64,000 nucleotides of DNA from Rhodococcus coprophilus NBRC 100603 (GTDB lineage Bacteria; Actinomycetota; Actinomycetes; Mycobacteriales; Mycobacteriaceae): positions 895,486-959,485 of the forward strand of contig NZ_BDAM01000001.1 of the NCBI RefSeq assembly GCF_001895045.1, given 5' to 3'. A program made the translations under genes and the position numbers. Shown here piece after piece: positions 1 through 9,630 of this stretch (its first letter is position 1; each line of letters opens with the position of its first letter). The notes beneath the pieces were generated by a model, which saw only the letters and a list, made by a program, of their open reading frames with translations, ran no database searches and was not told the DNA's origin.

Positions 1-20
1 TTCGATTCCTGCCGGGGGCA
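1..20 (+). tRNA. possible 3' end of a tRNA cut by the window edge
   Basis: The first bases read like the end of a tRNA: a T-loop TTCGATT at 1-7, a T-stem 3' side CCTGC at 8-12, an acceptor 3' strand CGGGGGC at 13-19 and a discriminator A at 20. CCA is not encoded. The rest of the molecule lies outside the window, so the anticodon is unknown and the call rests only on this half. Bases 21-349 hold no gene I can support; they are the leader of the downstream hydrolase. Confidence 0.4.
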
Positions 21-349
21 CTGTGGCACTGCCGGCGTCCGGCCGGGGTGCGCCTGCAGGGTTCGAACAAGATCCACGAAGGCGCACCAAAGGCTTCGAA
101 GGTTCTTCTTCCCTGGACCGGTGCTGGGAAGTCCCCGGACACGTGTTCCCGAGATGCCCAGTGCGTCCGATCCTGGGGTGGGAACACATCGACTCCGATA
201 CCGTTGGTTCCACTTACTTCGCATCGGACACCGATGGGCTCGTGAGAATTTTCGTCCCACGCGCGCGTCGAGCCGAGCCGAGTTGAACGGGTGTCTCCTC
301 GCCTTCGTCATGACATCGGGGTGGACCGCGAGAGTTCGGAGGTAGTCAT

Positions 350-1321
350 ATGTGCACAGCCGCCAACTACGTCGCCGAGGATCACTACTTCGGCCGCAAC
401 CTTGACCTCGAATACTCCTACCACGAAGCGGTAACGGTCACGCCGCGCAATTTCCCGTTCGAGTTCCGGAACGTGCCCGCACAGAATACGCACCACGCCC
501 TGATCGGGATGGCGACGGTCGCCGACGGTTACCCGCTGTATTACGACGCGACCAACGAAAAGGGTCTGAGCATGGCGGGACTGAACTTTCCCGGCAATGC
601 CGACTACAAACCCGTCTCCGAGGACGGGACGAATATCGCGTCCTTCGAATTCATTCCGTGGGTCCTCGGGCAGTTCGAGACCGTCGCCGAGGTGCGAGAT
701 GCACTGGCGGATGTGCGCATCGTCGACACCGCGTTCAGCGCCGAGTTTCCGCCGTCACCGCTGCACTGGATCATCTCCGACCGAACCCAATCCATCTCGG
801 TGGAGTCCGTTGCCGAAGGCCTGAAGGTGCACGACAATCCGATCCAGGTCCTCACCAACAATCCGACCTTCGATATCCAGCTGTTCAACATCAACAACTA
901 TATGAATCTGTCGATCGACCCGCCGGAGCCGCATTTCTCGAAGGAGATCGATTTCGATGTGTACAGCCGCGGACTCGGCGCCGTCGGATTGCCGGGCGAC
1001 CTGTCCTCGATGTCGCGCTTCGTCAAAGCCGCATTCACGAAGGTGAATTCGGTGTCCGGCCAATCGGAATCCGAGGCGATCAGCCAGTTCTTTCACATCC
1101 TGGGTTCCGTGGAACAGCAGCGAGGATGCGTTCGCCTCGGGGACAAGTACGAGATCACCATCTACTCGTCGTGCTGCAATACCGACAAAGGCGTCTACTA
1201 CTACCGGACCTACGAGAACAGCCAGATCACCGGCGTGGACATGCACAAGGAAGACCTCGACGGAACCGGCCTCGCCTCGTACCCACTGGTGACGGAGCAG
1301 CAGATCCTCATGAAGAACTGA
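350..1321 (+). CDS. choloylglycine (bile salt) hydrolase family Ntn hydrolase
   Basis: This 323-residue enzyme should cleave the amide bond of conjugated bile acids or a related N-acyl amide. After removal of Met1, Cys2 becomes the N-terminal nucleophile (MCTAANY). The whole bile-salt-hydrolase catalytic set is present at the usual numbering: Cys2, Arg16, Asp19, Asn79 (GLNF), Asn170/171 (LTNNP) and Arg223 (SSMSRF). No signal peptide is visible, so it is probably cytoplasmic. The start is fixed by GGAGGT 6-7 nt upstream. The protein resembles the Firmicute (Lactobacillus/Listeria) enzymes along its whole length, and its GC is lower than the neighbours: 60-base lines sampled at 841, 901 and 1141 are 47-52%, against 68% at 2041 in gdhA. 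This suggests horizontal acquisition. Penicillin V acylase activity is an alternative within the family. Confidence 0.9.
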   Translation: MCTAANYVAEDHYFGRNLDLEYSYHEAVTVTPRNFPFEFRNVPAQNTHHALIGMATVADGYPLYYDATNEKGLSMAGLNFPGNADYKPVSEDGTNIASFEFIPWVLGQFETVAEVRDALADVRIVDTAFSAEFPPSPLHWIISDRTQSISVESVAEGLKVHDNPIQVLTNNPTFDIQLFNINNYMNLSIDPPEPHFSKEIDFDVYSRGLGAVGLPGDLSSMSRFVKAAFTKVNSVSGQSESEAISQFFHILGSVEQQRGCVRLGDKYEITIYSSCCNTDKGVYYYRTYENSQITGVDMHKEDLDGTGLASYPLVTEQQILMKN

Positions 1322-3043
<1,722 letters not shown>

Positions 3044-3061
3044 CGTCGACCGCGTCGACGC

Positions 3062-3097
3062 AAACGGCGGGCTCCGGTTTTCCGGAGCCCGCCGTTT
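3062..3097 (+). terminator. rho-independent terminator of gdhA
   Basis: A perfect 16-bp stem (3062-3077 with 3082-3097) closes a TTTT loop. The right arm ends in TTT. It lies 18 nt after the gdhA stop codon. Confidence 0.9.
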
Positions 3098-3172
3098 CTG
3101 CATTCGACCCGGGTGTTCGACCGCCGCTGTCCGTGGTTGGGGTGTCCCGTACGGGGCGGGCGTCGAAGCCCG

Positions 3173-3394
3173 CTATTCGGTCGGGTTGCTGCCCGCTGTG
3201 CCCCGCTCATCGTCGCTGCGCGCCTTGCGTGCGGCCTCGCGCATCTCGATCCCGTCGGTGATCCAGCCGCCGACCTCGCGGGTGACGTCACGGACAGCTC
3301 CGGTGATGATTCCCGCGATCGCGCCGACGCGTGTCGCCGCGGATTCAGCCATCTCCTGGGCGATGTCCTTGTTGCGTTCGAACTTCCCGACCAT
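3173..3394 (-). CDS. small conserved protein downstream of desaturase
   Basis: This 73-residue protein starts at an ATG (3394) with a strong AGGGGG ribosome site and begins MVGKFERNKDIAQEMAESAA. It has a Gly/Ile/Ala stretch (VGAIAGIITGAV) that could be a short amphipathic or membrane-associated helix, then a charged tail. The start is 11 nt after the desaturase stop, so the two are probably co-transcribed and the protein may serve the desaturase. I do not recognise a named family. Confidence 0.65.
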   Translation of the reverse strand: MVGKFERNKDIAQEMAESAATRVGAIAGIITGAVRDVTREVGGWITDGIEMREAARKARSDDERGTAGSNPTE

Positions 3395-3405
3395 GGCAGT
3401 CCCCC

Positions 3406-4626
3406 TCAGACGTTCTCCCGTGCGAGGGTACCCGGAGCGGCGTCGGACTGCTCGCGTGGCGAACGCTCGAGGAGCACCGCGACGTCGGGGGTCTGCGTGA
3501 CCCAGTTGGGGGGCAGCGCGAACGTGAAGATCTTCTTCCACACCGACCCCACCTGAGCGGTGAGTCCCCTGCTGTTGTAGGGCAGCCCGTACTGTTCGCA
3601 CAGCTCACGGACCCGCGGTGCGAGTTCCGGGTAGCGATGCGCCGGAATATCGGGGAACAAGTGGTGCTCGATCTGGTGCGACAGATTGCCCGACATGATG
3701 TGGAACAGCGGTGAGCCGGAGATGTTCGCACTGCCGAGCAACTGCCGCACGTACCACTCGCCTCGTGTCTCCTCGGCGGTCTCTTCCTCACTGAACGACT
3801 GCACGCCCGACGGGAAGTGGCCGCAGAAGATGATCGAGTAGGCCCACACGTTGCGCACCACGTTGGCGGTCGCGTTGCCGAGCAGAGTCGGCACGAACAA
3901 CGGGCCGGTGAGCAGCGGGAACGCCACATAGTCCTTGACGACCTGGCGACGCGCCTTGCGCCACCAGCCTTTCGCGAGCGGGAGGACGTCCCGCCACGAC
4001 CGGGTGCCGGCGACGATGTTCTCCGCCTCGGCGTCGTGCATCATCACGCCCCACTCGAAGAGCAGCATCAATGCGGTCGCGTAGACGGGGTTGCCGAGGT
4101 AGTACGGGTGCCACTTCTGGCTGGCGTCCATCCGCAGGATCCCGTACCCGATGTCGCGGTCTTTGCCGACGATGTTGGTGTACGTGTGGTGCATGTAGTT
4201 GTGCGAGTGCCGCCACTGATCGGACGGGCACACGGTGTCCCACTCGAACGTGCGCGAGTTCAGGGACGGTTCCCGCATCCAGTCGTACTGGCCGTGCATC
4301 ACGTTGTGCCCGATCTCCATGTTGTCGAGGATCTTCGACACGCTCAGTGCCGTGACCCCCGCGACCCAGGCGGGCGGAAAGAATCCGAGGAACATCAGCC
4401 CTCGGCCGGCGACTTCGAATCCACGCTGCGTTTTGATGATGCGATAGATGTATTCGCGGTCCTCGTCGCCGAGCGACGCCACGGTCTCTTCGCGCAGTGC
4501 GTCGAACTCCCGCCCCAGCTCGTCGATGTGCTCGCGAGTCAGCACCAACGGTTCGGGATCTGCGGGCGCCGACGAGCCGGAGAGGAACGGGAGAAAGGGG
4601 ATGGTGGGTAGGGACAGTCCGAACAT
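3406..4626 (-). CDS. membrane fatty acid desaturase (DesA3-like)
   Basis: A di-iron acyl desaturase of 406 residues, probably introducing a cis double bond into stearoyl-CoA or another acyl-CoA at the membrane. All three histidine boxes are visible: H107-NVM-H111, H140-S-H142-NYM-H146-H147, and H317-QIE-H321-H322. Hydrophobic segments lie near 75-100, 183-196 and 238-270. I chose the second ATG (4626) because GGAGGAC sits just upstream of it; the first in-frame ATG at 4638 would contain that ribosome site inside the coding sequence. The next gene upstream on this strand encodes the matching reductase, as in the mycobacterial DesA3/Rv3230c pair, and the two likely form an operon. Confidence 0.92.
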   Translation of the reverse strand: MFGLSLPTIPFLPFLSGSSAPADPEPLVLTREHIDELGREFDALREETVASLGDEDREYIYRIIKTQRGFEVAGRGLMFLGFFPPAWVAGVTALSVSKILDNMEIGHNVMHGQYDWMREPSLNSRTFEWDTVCPSDQWRHSHNYMHHTYTNIVGKDRDIGYGILRMDASQKWHPYYLGNPVYATALMLLFEWGVMMHDAEAENIVAGTRSWRDVLPLAKGWWRKARRQVVKDYVAFPLLTGPLFVPTLLGNATANVVRNVWAYSIIFCGHFPSGVQSFSEEETAEETRGEWYVRQLLGSANISGSPLFHIMSGNLSHQIEHHLFPDIPAHRYPELAPRVRELCEQYGLPYNSRGLTAQVGSVWKKIFTFALPPNWVTQTPDVAVLLERSPREQSDAAPGTLARENV

Positions 4627-4685
4627 GGTGTCCTCCAATGGTTTCGCAGTAAAGGTGTCGATCCGGGGGTGCGCCGGGTGGCGCG

Positions 4686-5807
4686 TCAGAGGTCGACGGC
4701 TACATCGCCGACCGGCGCGTTGATGCAGATCTGAATTCGAGTACCGGGCTCCGCATCGACTTCACCGGTGCGCACGTCTCGCGTGCATCCGGAGATCCGG
4801 ACGGCGGTACACGAATGGCAGATTCCCATCCGGCATCCGTGCTCCGGTGTGAGACCGGCGCTCTCCGCGTGCTCGAGGAGGGTGACACCGGTGTTGTCGG
4901 CGACGACGCCCGAGGAGGCGAACGAGATGACGCCGGTGGCGTCGTCCGGGTCGACGGTGTACGTGGGCGGAGTGAATTCCTCGACGTGCACGAGGTTTTC
5001 CGCGTCGTTGCGGGCGTAGACGTCCCGGACCCGGGAGACCAGGCCGGCGGGTCCGCAGACGTACGCCGGAGTATCGGCGAACCAGGGCGCGACCGCCCGG
5101 AGGTGCGCGGGGTCGAACCGTCCTTCGAGAGCACCACCGCCCGACCGGGTGTAGGCGAGGACCACTTCGACGTTGGGCAGAGCGCCGAGCGCCTCCAGCG
5201 CCTCTCGACGCGGGACGTGCTCCGGCGTTCGGGCGTAGTACAGGAAGGTGACCGCACCGGTGTGCCCTTCGGCGACGAGCCCCTCGAGCATCGACAGCAC
5301 CGGGGTGATTCCCGAGCCGCCTCCGATGAGGATCAGCCGTTCGGCCCGTGGCGTCGGAAGCACGAAGTCACCGGCGGGTTCACCGAGTTCGACGACCAGT
5401 CCCGGTTCGGCGTGGTCGTGGAGGTAGCGCGAGACGATCCCGTCCGGGTGGAGTCCAACCGTGAACACGATCGGCCCGCTACCGTCACGCGACGCCCCGG
5501 GTGCGTACGCCGGCGAATAGGTGCGGGTGTGCCGCACTCCGTCGACCGTGACGGACAGCGGAATGTGGTTGCCCGGTTCGAAGCGGACGGGACGCGCCGG
5601 GCTGACAGTGAAGGTCACCGAACCCGAGACGTTTCGGTCCACATGTGTAACCCGAGCGCGGGTGACGGCGGTAACGAGAAGGGGATCGACCAGTTCGAGG
5701 TACCGGTCGGGGTGGTGGGGGCTCGAGAGGGTCCCCAGTGCGCCGACGAGCACTTTTCGTGCGAGCATCCGCGCGTTGTCGATCGGGGGGAGGTGGCGCG
5801 CAATCAT
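4686..5807 (-). CDS. ferredoxin reductase electron donor to the desaturase (Rv3230c-like)
   Basis: A 373-residue oxidoreductase with a fused 2Fe-2S domain that should pass electrons from NADPH through FAD and the iron-sulfur centre to the neighbouring desaturase. In order it shows the FAD-binding RTYSPAY motif, the pyridine-nucleotide motif GGGSGITP, and a C-terminal plant-type ferredoxin domain with the cluster cysteines GCRMGICHSC and a last Cys in QICINAP. The start at 5807 (MIARHLPP) has AGGCAGG upstream and gives a length near the 380 residues of Rv3230c. Longer upstream readings run through the promoter region and the divergent regulator gene and are not used. The stop is about 60 nt before the desaturase start. 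Confidence 0.9.
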   Translation of the reverse strand: MIARHLPPIDNARMLARKVLVGALGTLSSPHHPDRYLELVDPLLVTAVTRARVTHVDRNVSGSVTFTVSPARPVRFEPGNHIPLSVTVDGVRHTRTYSPAYAPGASRDGSGPIVFTVGLHPDGIVSRYLHDHAEPGLVVELGEPAGDFVLPTPRAERLILIGGGSGITPVLSMLEGLVAEGHTGAVTFLYYARTPEHVPRREALEALGALPNVEVVLAYTRSGGGALEGRFDPAHLRAVAPWFADTPAYVCGPAGLVSRVRDVYARNDAENLVHVEEFTPPTYTVDPDDATGVISFASSGVVADNTGVTLLEHAESAGLTPEHGCRMGICHSCTAVRISGCTRDVRTGEVDAEPGTRIQICINAPVGDVAVDL

Positions 5808-5837
5808 CGGTGCCTGCCTTCCGAAGGGATCGGATTC

Positions 5838-5857
5838 CAGTGCACATCCGTGCACTG
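5838..5857. promoter_or_regulatory. perfect palindrome, candidate operator of the desaturase system
   Basis: CAGTGCAC-ATCC-GTGCACTG is a perfect 8-bp inverted repeat with a 4-bp spacer. It lies 31 bp upstream of the reductase start and between the divergent TetR gene and the desaturase operon. A second, near-perfect palindrome (TGTGACCGCGGTTACA) lies close to 5900. TetR proteins of this type normally bind such dyads in the shared promoter region; the link is inference from position. Confidence 0.65.
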
Positions 5858-5957
5858 AACTAAGTGTGACAGGCGGTTCCGCCCTCGTGTCAACCCGATT
5901 GTGACCGCGGTTACACCCCACGCGCAGACCGAACACCGCTCTGCCTACACTCGAACC

Positions 5958-6599
5958 GTGGCCGCAGCACCCGCACCGACATCGACAACCCGAGCAGAGC
6001 GCAAGGAGCGCACTCGCCAGGCACTGCTCGACGCGGCCCTGGAACTGTCGTCGGATCGGGGTCTGGCCGGTGTCAGCCTGCGCGAGGTCGCCCGCCACGC
6101 CGGAATTGTGCCGACCGCCTTCTACCGTCACTTCGCATCGATGGAAGAACTCGGCGTCACCCTCACCGCCGACACGATGCGCGTCCTGCGACGCCTGCTG
6201 CGCGACGCCCGCCGCTCCCCCGGCCCCGCGACCGCACGCGAATCGCTCCGCATCCTGGTGCGCGAAGTGCGGACACACGAACCCGCTTTCCGTTTCATCG
6301 CACGCGAACGACACGGCGGTCAACCGGAAGTCGCACGCACCGTCACGACCGAGTTGCGGTTGCTCGCCGGCGAACTGGCCGCGGACCTCGCACGCACCCC
6401 CGGCCTCGAGCGGTGGCCCTTCGACGACCTGGAGATGGTGGCCGACCTGCTGGTCACCGCGATGCTCGACGTGGTGCTGGAACTGTTGTCCGTGCCGCGC
6501 CCCGGAAGCGCCGAGGAGTGCGAAGTCATCGCCCGCGCCGAGAAGCAGATGCGGCTGATCCTGCTAGGAATGGCGGCCTGGAAGCCGGCGCACGACTGA
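5958..6599 (+). CDS. TetR-family regulator, FabR/DesT-like
   Basis: A 213-residue TetR-type repressor. Its helix-turn-helix region reads SLREVARHAGIVPTAFYRHF followed by MEELGVTL, which closely resembles the FabR/DesT regulators of unsaturated fatty acid synthesis. It is divergent from the desaturase-reductase operon, so control of that operon by acyl-CoA status is the natural prediction. The start is the GTG at 5958, placed 6 nt after the -10 hexamer TACACT (5946-5951), a leaderless arrangement. An in-frame GTG at 5901 would extend the protein by 19 residues but lies inside a palindrome in the promoter region. Confidence 0.85.
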   Translation: MAAAPAPTSTTRAERKERTRQALLDAALELSSDRGLAGVSLREVARHAGIVPTAFYRHFASMEELGVTLTADTMRVLRRLLRDARRSPGPATARESLRILVREVRTHEPAFRFIARERHGGQPEVARTVTTELRLLAGELAADLARTPGLERWPFDDLEMVADLLVTAMLDVVLELLSVPRPGSAEECEVIARAEKQMRLILLGMAAWKPAHD

Positions 6600-6623
6600 C
6601 ACGATCTCCGTACGGTGGACGGC

Positions 6624-7469
6624 ATGACCGGCAACGCCGAAACGACTCTGGGAGATCTGATCTTCGATGTCCGGGTGGCGGGACCGCCCGACGGTCCCCC
6701 GGTCGTGTTGCTGCACGGATTTCCGGAAACCGCACGCAGTTGGACACCCGTGGCGCGCCTGTTGGTGCGCGACGGATTCCGGGTGATCGCACCCGATCAA
6801 CGCGGCTACTCTCCCGGCGCGCGACCCGAGGGCGTGCAACATTATCAACTGCCGGCGCTGGCCGGCGACATCATCGGTCTGCTCGACGATTTCGAGATCG
6901 AGCAGGCACACCTCGTGGGACACGACTGGGGTGCCGCGGTGGCCTGGCAGACCGCCGCGCACCACCGCGACCGCGTGTCCACCCTCACGGCGTTCTCGGT
7001 GCCGCATCTCGCCGCATACGGCTGGGCGCTGCAGGAGGACGACGACCAGCGGGAGCGTTCGTCGTACATCCGGCTTCTGCGCATGGAGGGCAAGGCGGAA
7101 TCCGTACTGCTCGAGGACGATGCGCGACGTTTGCGAGCAATGTTCGATCCGAGCGTCGATCCCGAGTCGATCGACGACTACGTCCGGACCCTGTCCCGGC
7201 CGGGCGCGCTCACCGCCGCCCTGAACTGGTACCGCGCCATGACGCGCGATCTCGAGTCGACCCCGCCGGTTCAGGTACCCACGACCTACGTCTGGAGTAC
7301 CGGGGACTCGGCCATCGGTTCCGCCGCGGCGGAGCGGTGTGGCGAATTCGTCGACGCGGATTACGAATTCGTCGTTCTCCCCGACGTCTCGCACTGGATT
7401 CCGGAACAGGCGCCCGATGCCGCCGCCGAGGCGATCCGGCGGCGGGCAGGCACTGCTGCCGAAAGCTGA
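6624..7469 (+). CDS. alpha/beta hydrolase, epoxide hydrolase-like
   Basis: A 281-residue alpha/beta-hydrolase. It carries the oxyanion-hole motif HGFPET and a nucleophile elbow GHDWGA, whose Asp nucleophile is typical of soluble epoxide hydrolases and dehalogenases rather than Ser esterases. Near the C-terminus LPDVSHWIPEQAP carries the catalytic His. The likely reaction is hydrolysis of an epoxide to a diol; the substrate cannot be read. The ATG at 6624 lies 7 nt after TACGGT (6611-6616), so it is probably leaderless. It follows the TetR gene by 24 nt and meets lcp tail to tail. Confidence 0.85.
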   Translation: MTGNAETTLGDLIFDVRVAGPPDGPPVVLLHGFPETARSWTPVARLLVRDGFRVIAPDQRGYSPGARPEGVQHYQLPALAGDIIGLLDDFEIEQAHLVGHDWGAAVAWQTAAHHRDRVSTLTAFSVPHLAAYGWALQEDDDQRERSSYIRLLRMEGKAESVLLEDDARRLRAMFDPSVDPESIDDYVRTLSRPGALTAALNWYRAMTRDLESTPPVQVPTTYVWSTGDSAIGSAAAERCGEFVDADYEFVVLPDVSHWIPEQAPDAAAEAIRRRAGTAAES

Positions 7470-7489
7470 TCTTCTCGTCCGGGACCGTT

Positions 7490-8716
7490 TCAGCGGTAGT
7501 TGGGATTGTTGAACTCCGGGATCTCGATGCTGATGGGCCGCAACTCGGACATGTACAGCAATACGAACTGGCGCAGCAACTCGTCGAACGTCCAGTACGC
7601 CTCCGGCGCGAGAGGCAGCGGCAGGAGTCCTTCGCGAACCGCGACGAACGGCCCCCACGCGACGTCGAGGAGGGTCCCCCACACCGGCTCGCGGGGAATA
7701 CCGAGCCAGTCCGCGATCTCGTCCCCGAGCATGAACCGCGTCAGAGCGCCCAGGATCGGCCGGGTGAGCAGGGTGAAGTCGAGACCCGCGCCGAGGTCGA
7801 GCAGGATGTCGGCAAGCTTGATGCCCTCGGGAGTCGGGGCGAGGATCGGGTCGAGCACCTCCACCGCCTGCGACTCGGCCAGGTCCCACGTCGCGGGGAT
7901 GTACTGATCCTCGATACCGAGCATGTGCGCGCTGATCTGCCACGAATGCAGGAAGCCCTCGGATTCGTCCGCGGCGATAGGCACCTTCCAGGCTTTCAGT
8001 GTCCGCATGACCGTGGTCGGCAGGCTGTGCCAGGTCACCATCATGTCGTGCTGGCTGATCGGGACGTCCTCGGGCGCGGCGTGCTCCCAGTGCGGGGACT
8101 GCGGCAGCAGATGACGCACCGCGGCATGAACGAGCCTGGTCTTGACGGCCGTCACGGCCATTTCACCGTCGGGTAGGTAGGCGTTGCGAGTACCGATGTC
8201 GTAGCCCAGCTTTGCCGTCTTGGAGATGCGGCGCTTCATGTTCGCGCCGCCCTTCGAGTAGTAGACCGCAAGCGCCTCCTTGGGGATGACGGTGCTCATC
8301 ATCCCGCTCGCGAAGCCGTAGAGAACGCCGAGGTACAGCCCCCGTTTCTCGTTGAACCGCACGGCGGCCCCGAGCTTGGCGGGATCGGCCCAGTCGGGAA
8401 GCTGCCGGGCCCGCTCCATGAAGTCGCGCAGATCGGCGGGGAGACCACCGGGCAGCGGCTGACCGTTCCTGGTCCAGGTCCTGAGCAGTTCGTTGACTCT
8501 CGGCACATCCCCCCGGTCCAGCAACGACGCCACCAGCTGGTCGGCTTCGGGGTCCCATACCGTCCTCGGATCGGCGCCGTTTCCTGTGCCCGGGATCGAT
8601 CCGGCCGGCGACCACCTCCACGGTCGCGCCTGTGCGGGCGCTGCAAATGCAAACGCTCCCACCGCGCCGAGCGCGCCCCCCAATTCGAGGACCCTGCGCC
8701 TGCTGAGTTCTTCCAT
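7490..8716 (-). CDS. lcp: latex-clearing protein (rubber oxygenase), Tat-exported
   Basis: A 408-residue secreted b-type haem dioxygenase of the Lcp/DUF2236 family, expected to cleave double bonds of poly(cis-1,4-isoprene). The N-terminus is a twin-arginine signal peptide (LSRRRVLELGG, then a hydrophobic stretch and AQA). The key residues of Streptomyces K30 Lcp are present with a shift of one: Glu147 (E148), Arg163 (R164), Lys166 (K167), Thr167 (T168) and the haem ligand His197 (H198) in RLVHAAVR. The length also matches Lcp-K30. The start has GGAGG 7 nt upstream. A TetR gene is divergent, as in rubber-degrading Gordonia. Other DUF2236 oxygenases are a weaker alternative. Confidence 0.9.
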   Translation of the reverse strand: MEELSRRRVLELGGALGAVGAFAFAAPAQARPWRWSPAGSIPGTGNGADPRTVWDPEADQLVASLLDRGDVPRVNELLRTWTRNGQPLPGGLPADLRDFMERARQLPDWADPAKLGAAVRFNEKRGLYLGVLYGFASGMMSTVIPKEALAVYYSKGGANMKRRISKTAKLGYDIGTRNAYLPDGEMAVTAVKTRLVHAAVRHLLPQSPHWEHAAPEDVPISQHDMMVTWHSLPTTVMRTLKAWKVPIAADESEGFLHSWQISAHMLGIEDQYIPATWDLAESQAVEVLDPILAPTPEGIKLADILLDLGAGLDFTLLTRPILGALTRFMLGDEIADWLGIPREPVWGTLLDVAWGPFVAVREGLLPLPLAPEAYWTFDELLRQFVLLYMSELRPISIEIPEFNNPNYR

Positions 8717-8766
8717 CGATGCCCTCCACCGCCCCTGTGAGCTTGCCCGTGTGATGACGCCCGCGA

Positions 8767-8804
8767 TGATGCAATGAAACACTTTTTGTGTCCCTGTATC
8801 ATCA
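8767..8804. promoter_or_regulatory. interrupted dyad in the lcp-tetR promoter region
   Basis: In an AT-rich patch of the divergent intergenic region, ACAC-TTTTT-GTGT (8779-8791) is flanked by TGATG (8767-8771) and CATCA (8800-8804). This is a plausible operator for the neighbouring TetR protein, but the arms are short and the outer pair is off-centre by half a base. Confidence 0.4.
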
Positions 8805-8921
8805 GAGCATATTCATCCACCCCGGGCGGCGTTTTCGGATCCTTTCCACCCGCCTGCGACACCCGGCGAGCGCGGTGCGGCACGAGACACCGCAGTAGAC
8901 TCGGCTTCCCAGGAGGACACC

Positions 8922-9590
8922 GTGGAACAAGCGCCGCTCGTTCGCAGCAGGACCCCGGAATCGGAGTCGCTGCTCGACCGCGCGTATCACGACGCCCGCG
9001 AACAGCCCGGCGACGACGACCGCACCCGCACGCGCGTTCTCGACGCCGCATACGAGCAGTTCTGCCGCTTGGGCATCCAGCGCTCATCGATGGAGGAGAT
9101 CGCGCGTCGTGCCCAGCTGTCCCGGATCACGCTGTACCGGAAGTTCGAGTCGAAGGACGCTCTGGTCGATCAGGTGGTCCTTCGCGAGATCCGCCGCTAT
9201 TTCACGAGGTTCCTCGACGACATCGCGCGTGCCGACACCGCCGCCGACCGCGTGGTGGCCGGGTTCGTGAGTTCCCTCCGTGCCGTCCGGACCAATCCGC
9301 TGATCGGTGGTCTCCTCGACACGGAACCCACGTTGCTCGCCGGTTCCGTGGTCGGCAACGGCGAGGAGATGCTCGCGACCGTGCGGGCTTTCGTCGCAGG
9401 CCAGCTTCGGCGCGAACAGCAGGCCGGCAACGTGTCGCACGCGCTGGACACGGATCTGGTCGCCGAGATGATGGTGCGGGTGTCCGCGTCGTTCCTCACC
9501 TTCCCGAGCCGTCTCGTCGACCTCGACGACGACACCCAGCTCGCCACGATCGCGCGCCGATTCCTCGTACCGATGCTCGACCCGGAGTGA
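8922..9590 (+). CDS. TetR-family regulator divergent from lcp (LcpR candidate)
   Basis: A 222-residue TetR protein with the N-terminal helix-turn-helix SSMEEIARRAQLSRITLYRKF. The GTG start has AGGAGG 5 nt upstream. It is transcribed away from lcp across about 200 bp, the same arrangement as lcpR next to lcp in Gordonia polyisoprenivorans, so it is a candidate repressor of the rubber oxygenase. The C-terminal ligand domain is not distinctive enough to name an inducer. Confidence 0.8.
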   Translation: MEQAPLVRSRTPESESLLDRAYHDAREQPGDDDRTRTRVLDAAYEQFCRLGIQRSSMEEIARRAQLSRITLYRKFESKDALVDQVVLREIRRYFTRFLDDIARADTAADRVVAGFVSSLRAVRTNPLIGGLLDTEPTLLAGSVVGNGEEMLATVRAFVAGQLRREQQAGNVSHALDTDLVAEMMVRVSASFLTFPSRLVDLDDDTQLATIARRFLVPMLDPE

Positions 9591-9630
9591 TCGGCCGCGC
9601 GCGGAAACCGGGGAGTGCCGTGACCTGCGC

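Noticed and set aside
5808..6323. N-terminal extension of the desaturase reductase to 545 residues
   Set aside because: The added 172 residues run through the promoter palindrome and across the divergent TetR gene, have shadow-frame composition, and would exceed the family length. A ribosome site supports 5807.
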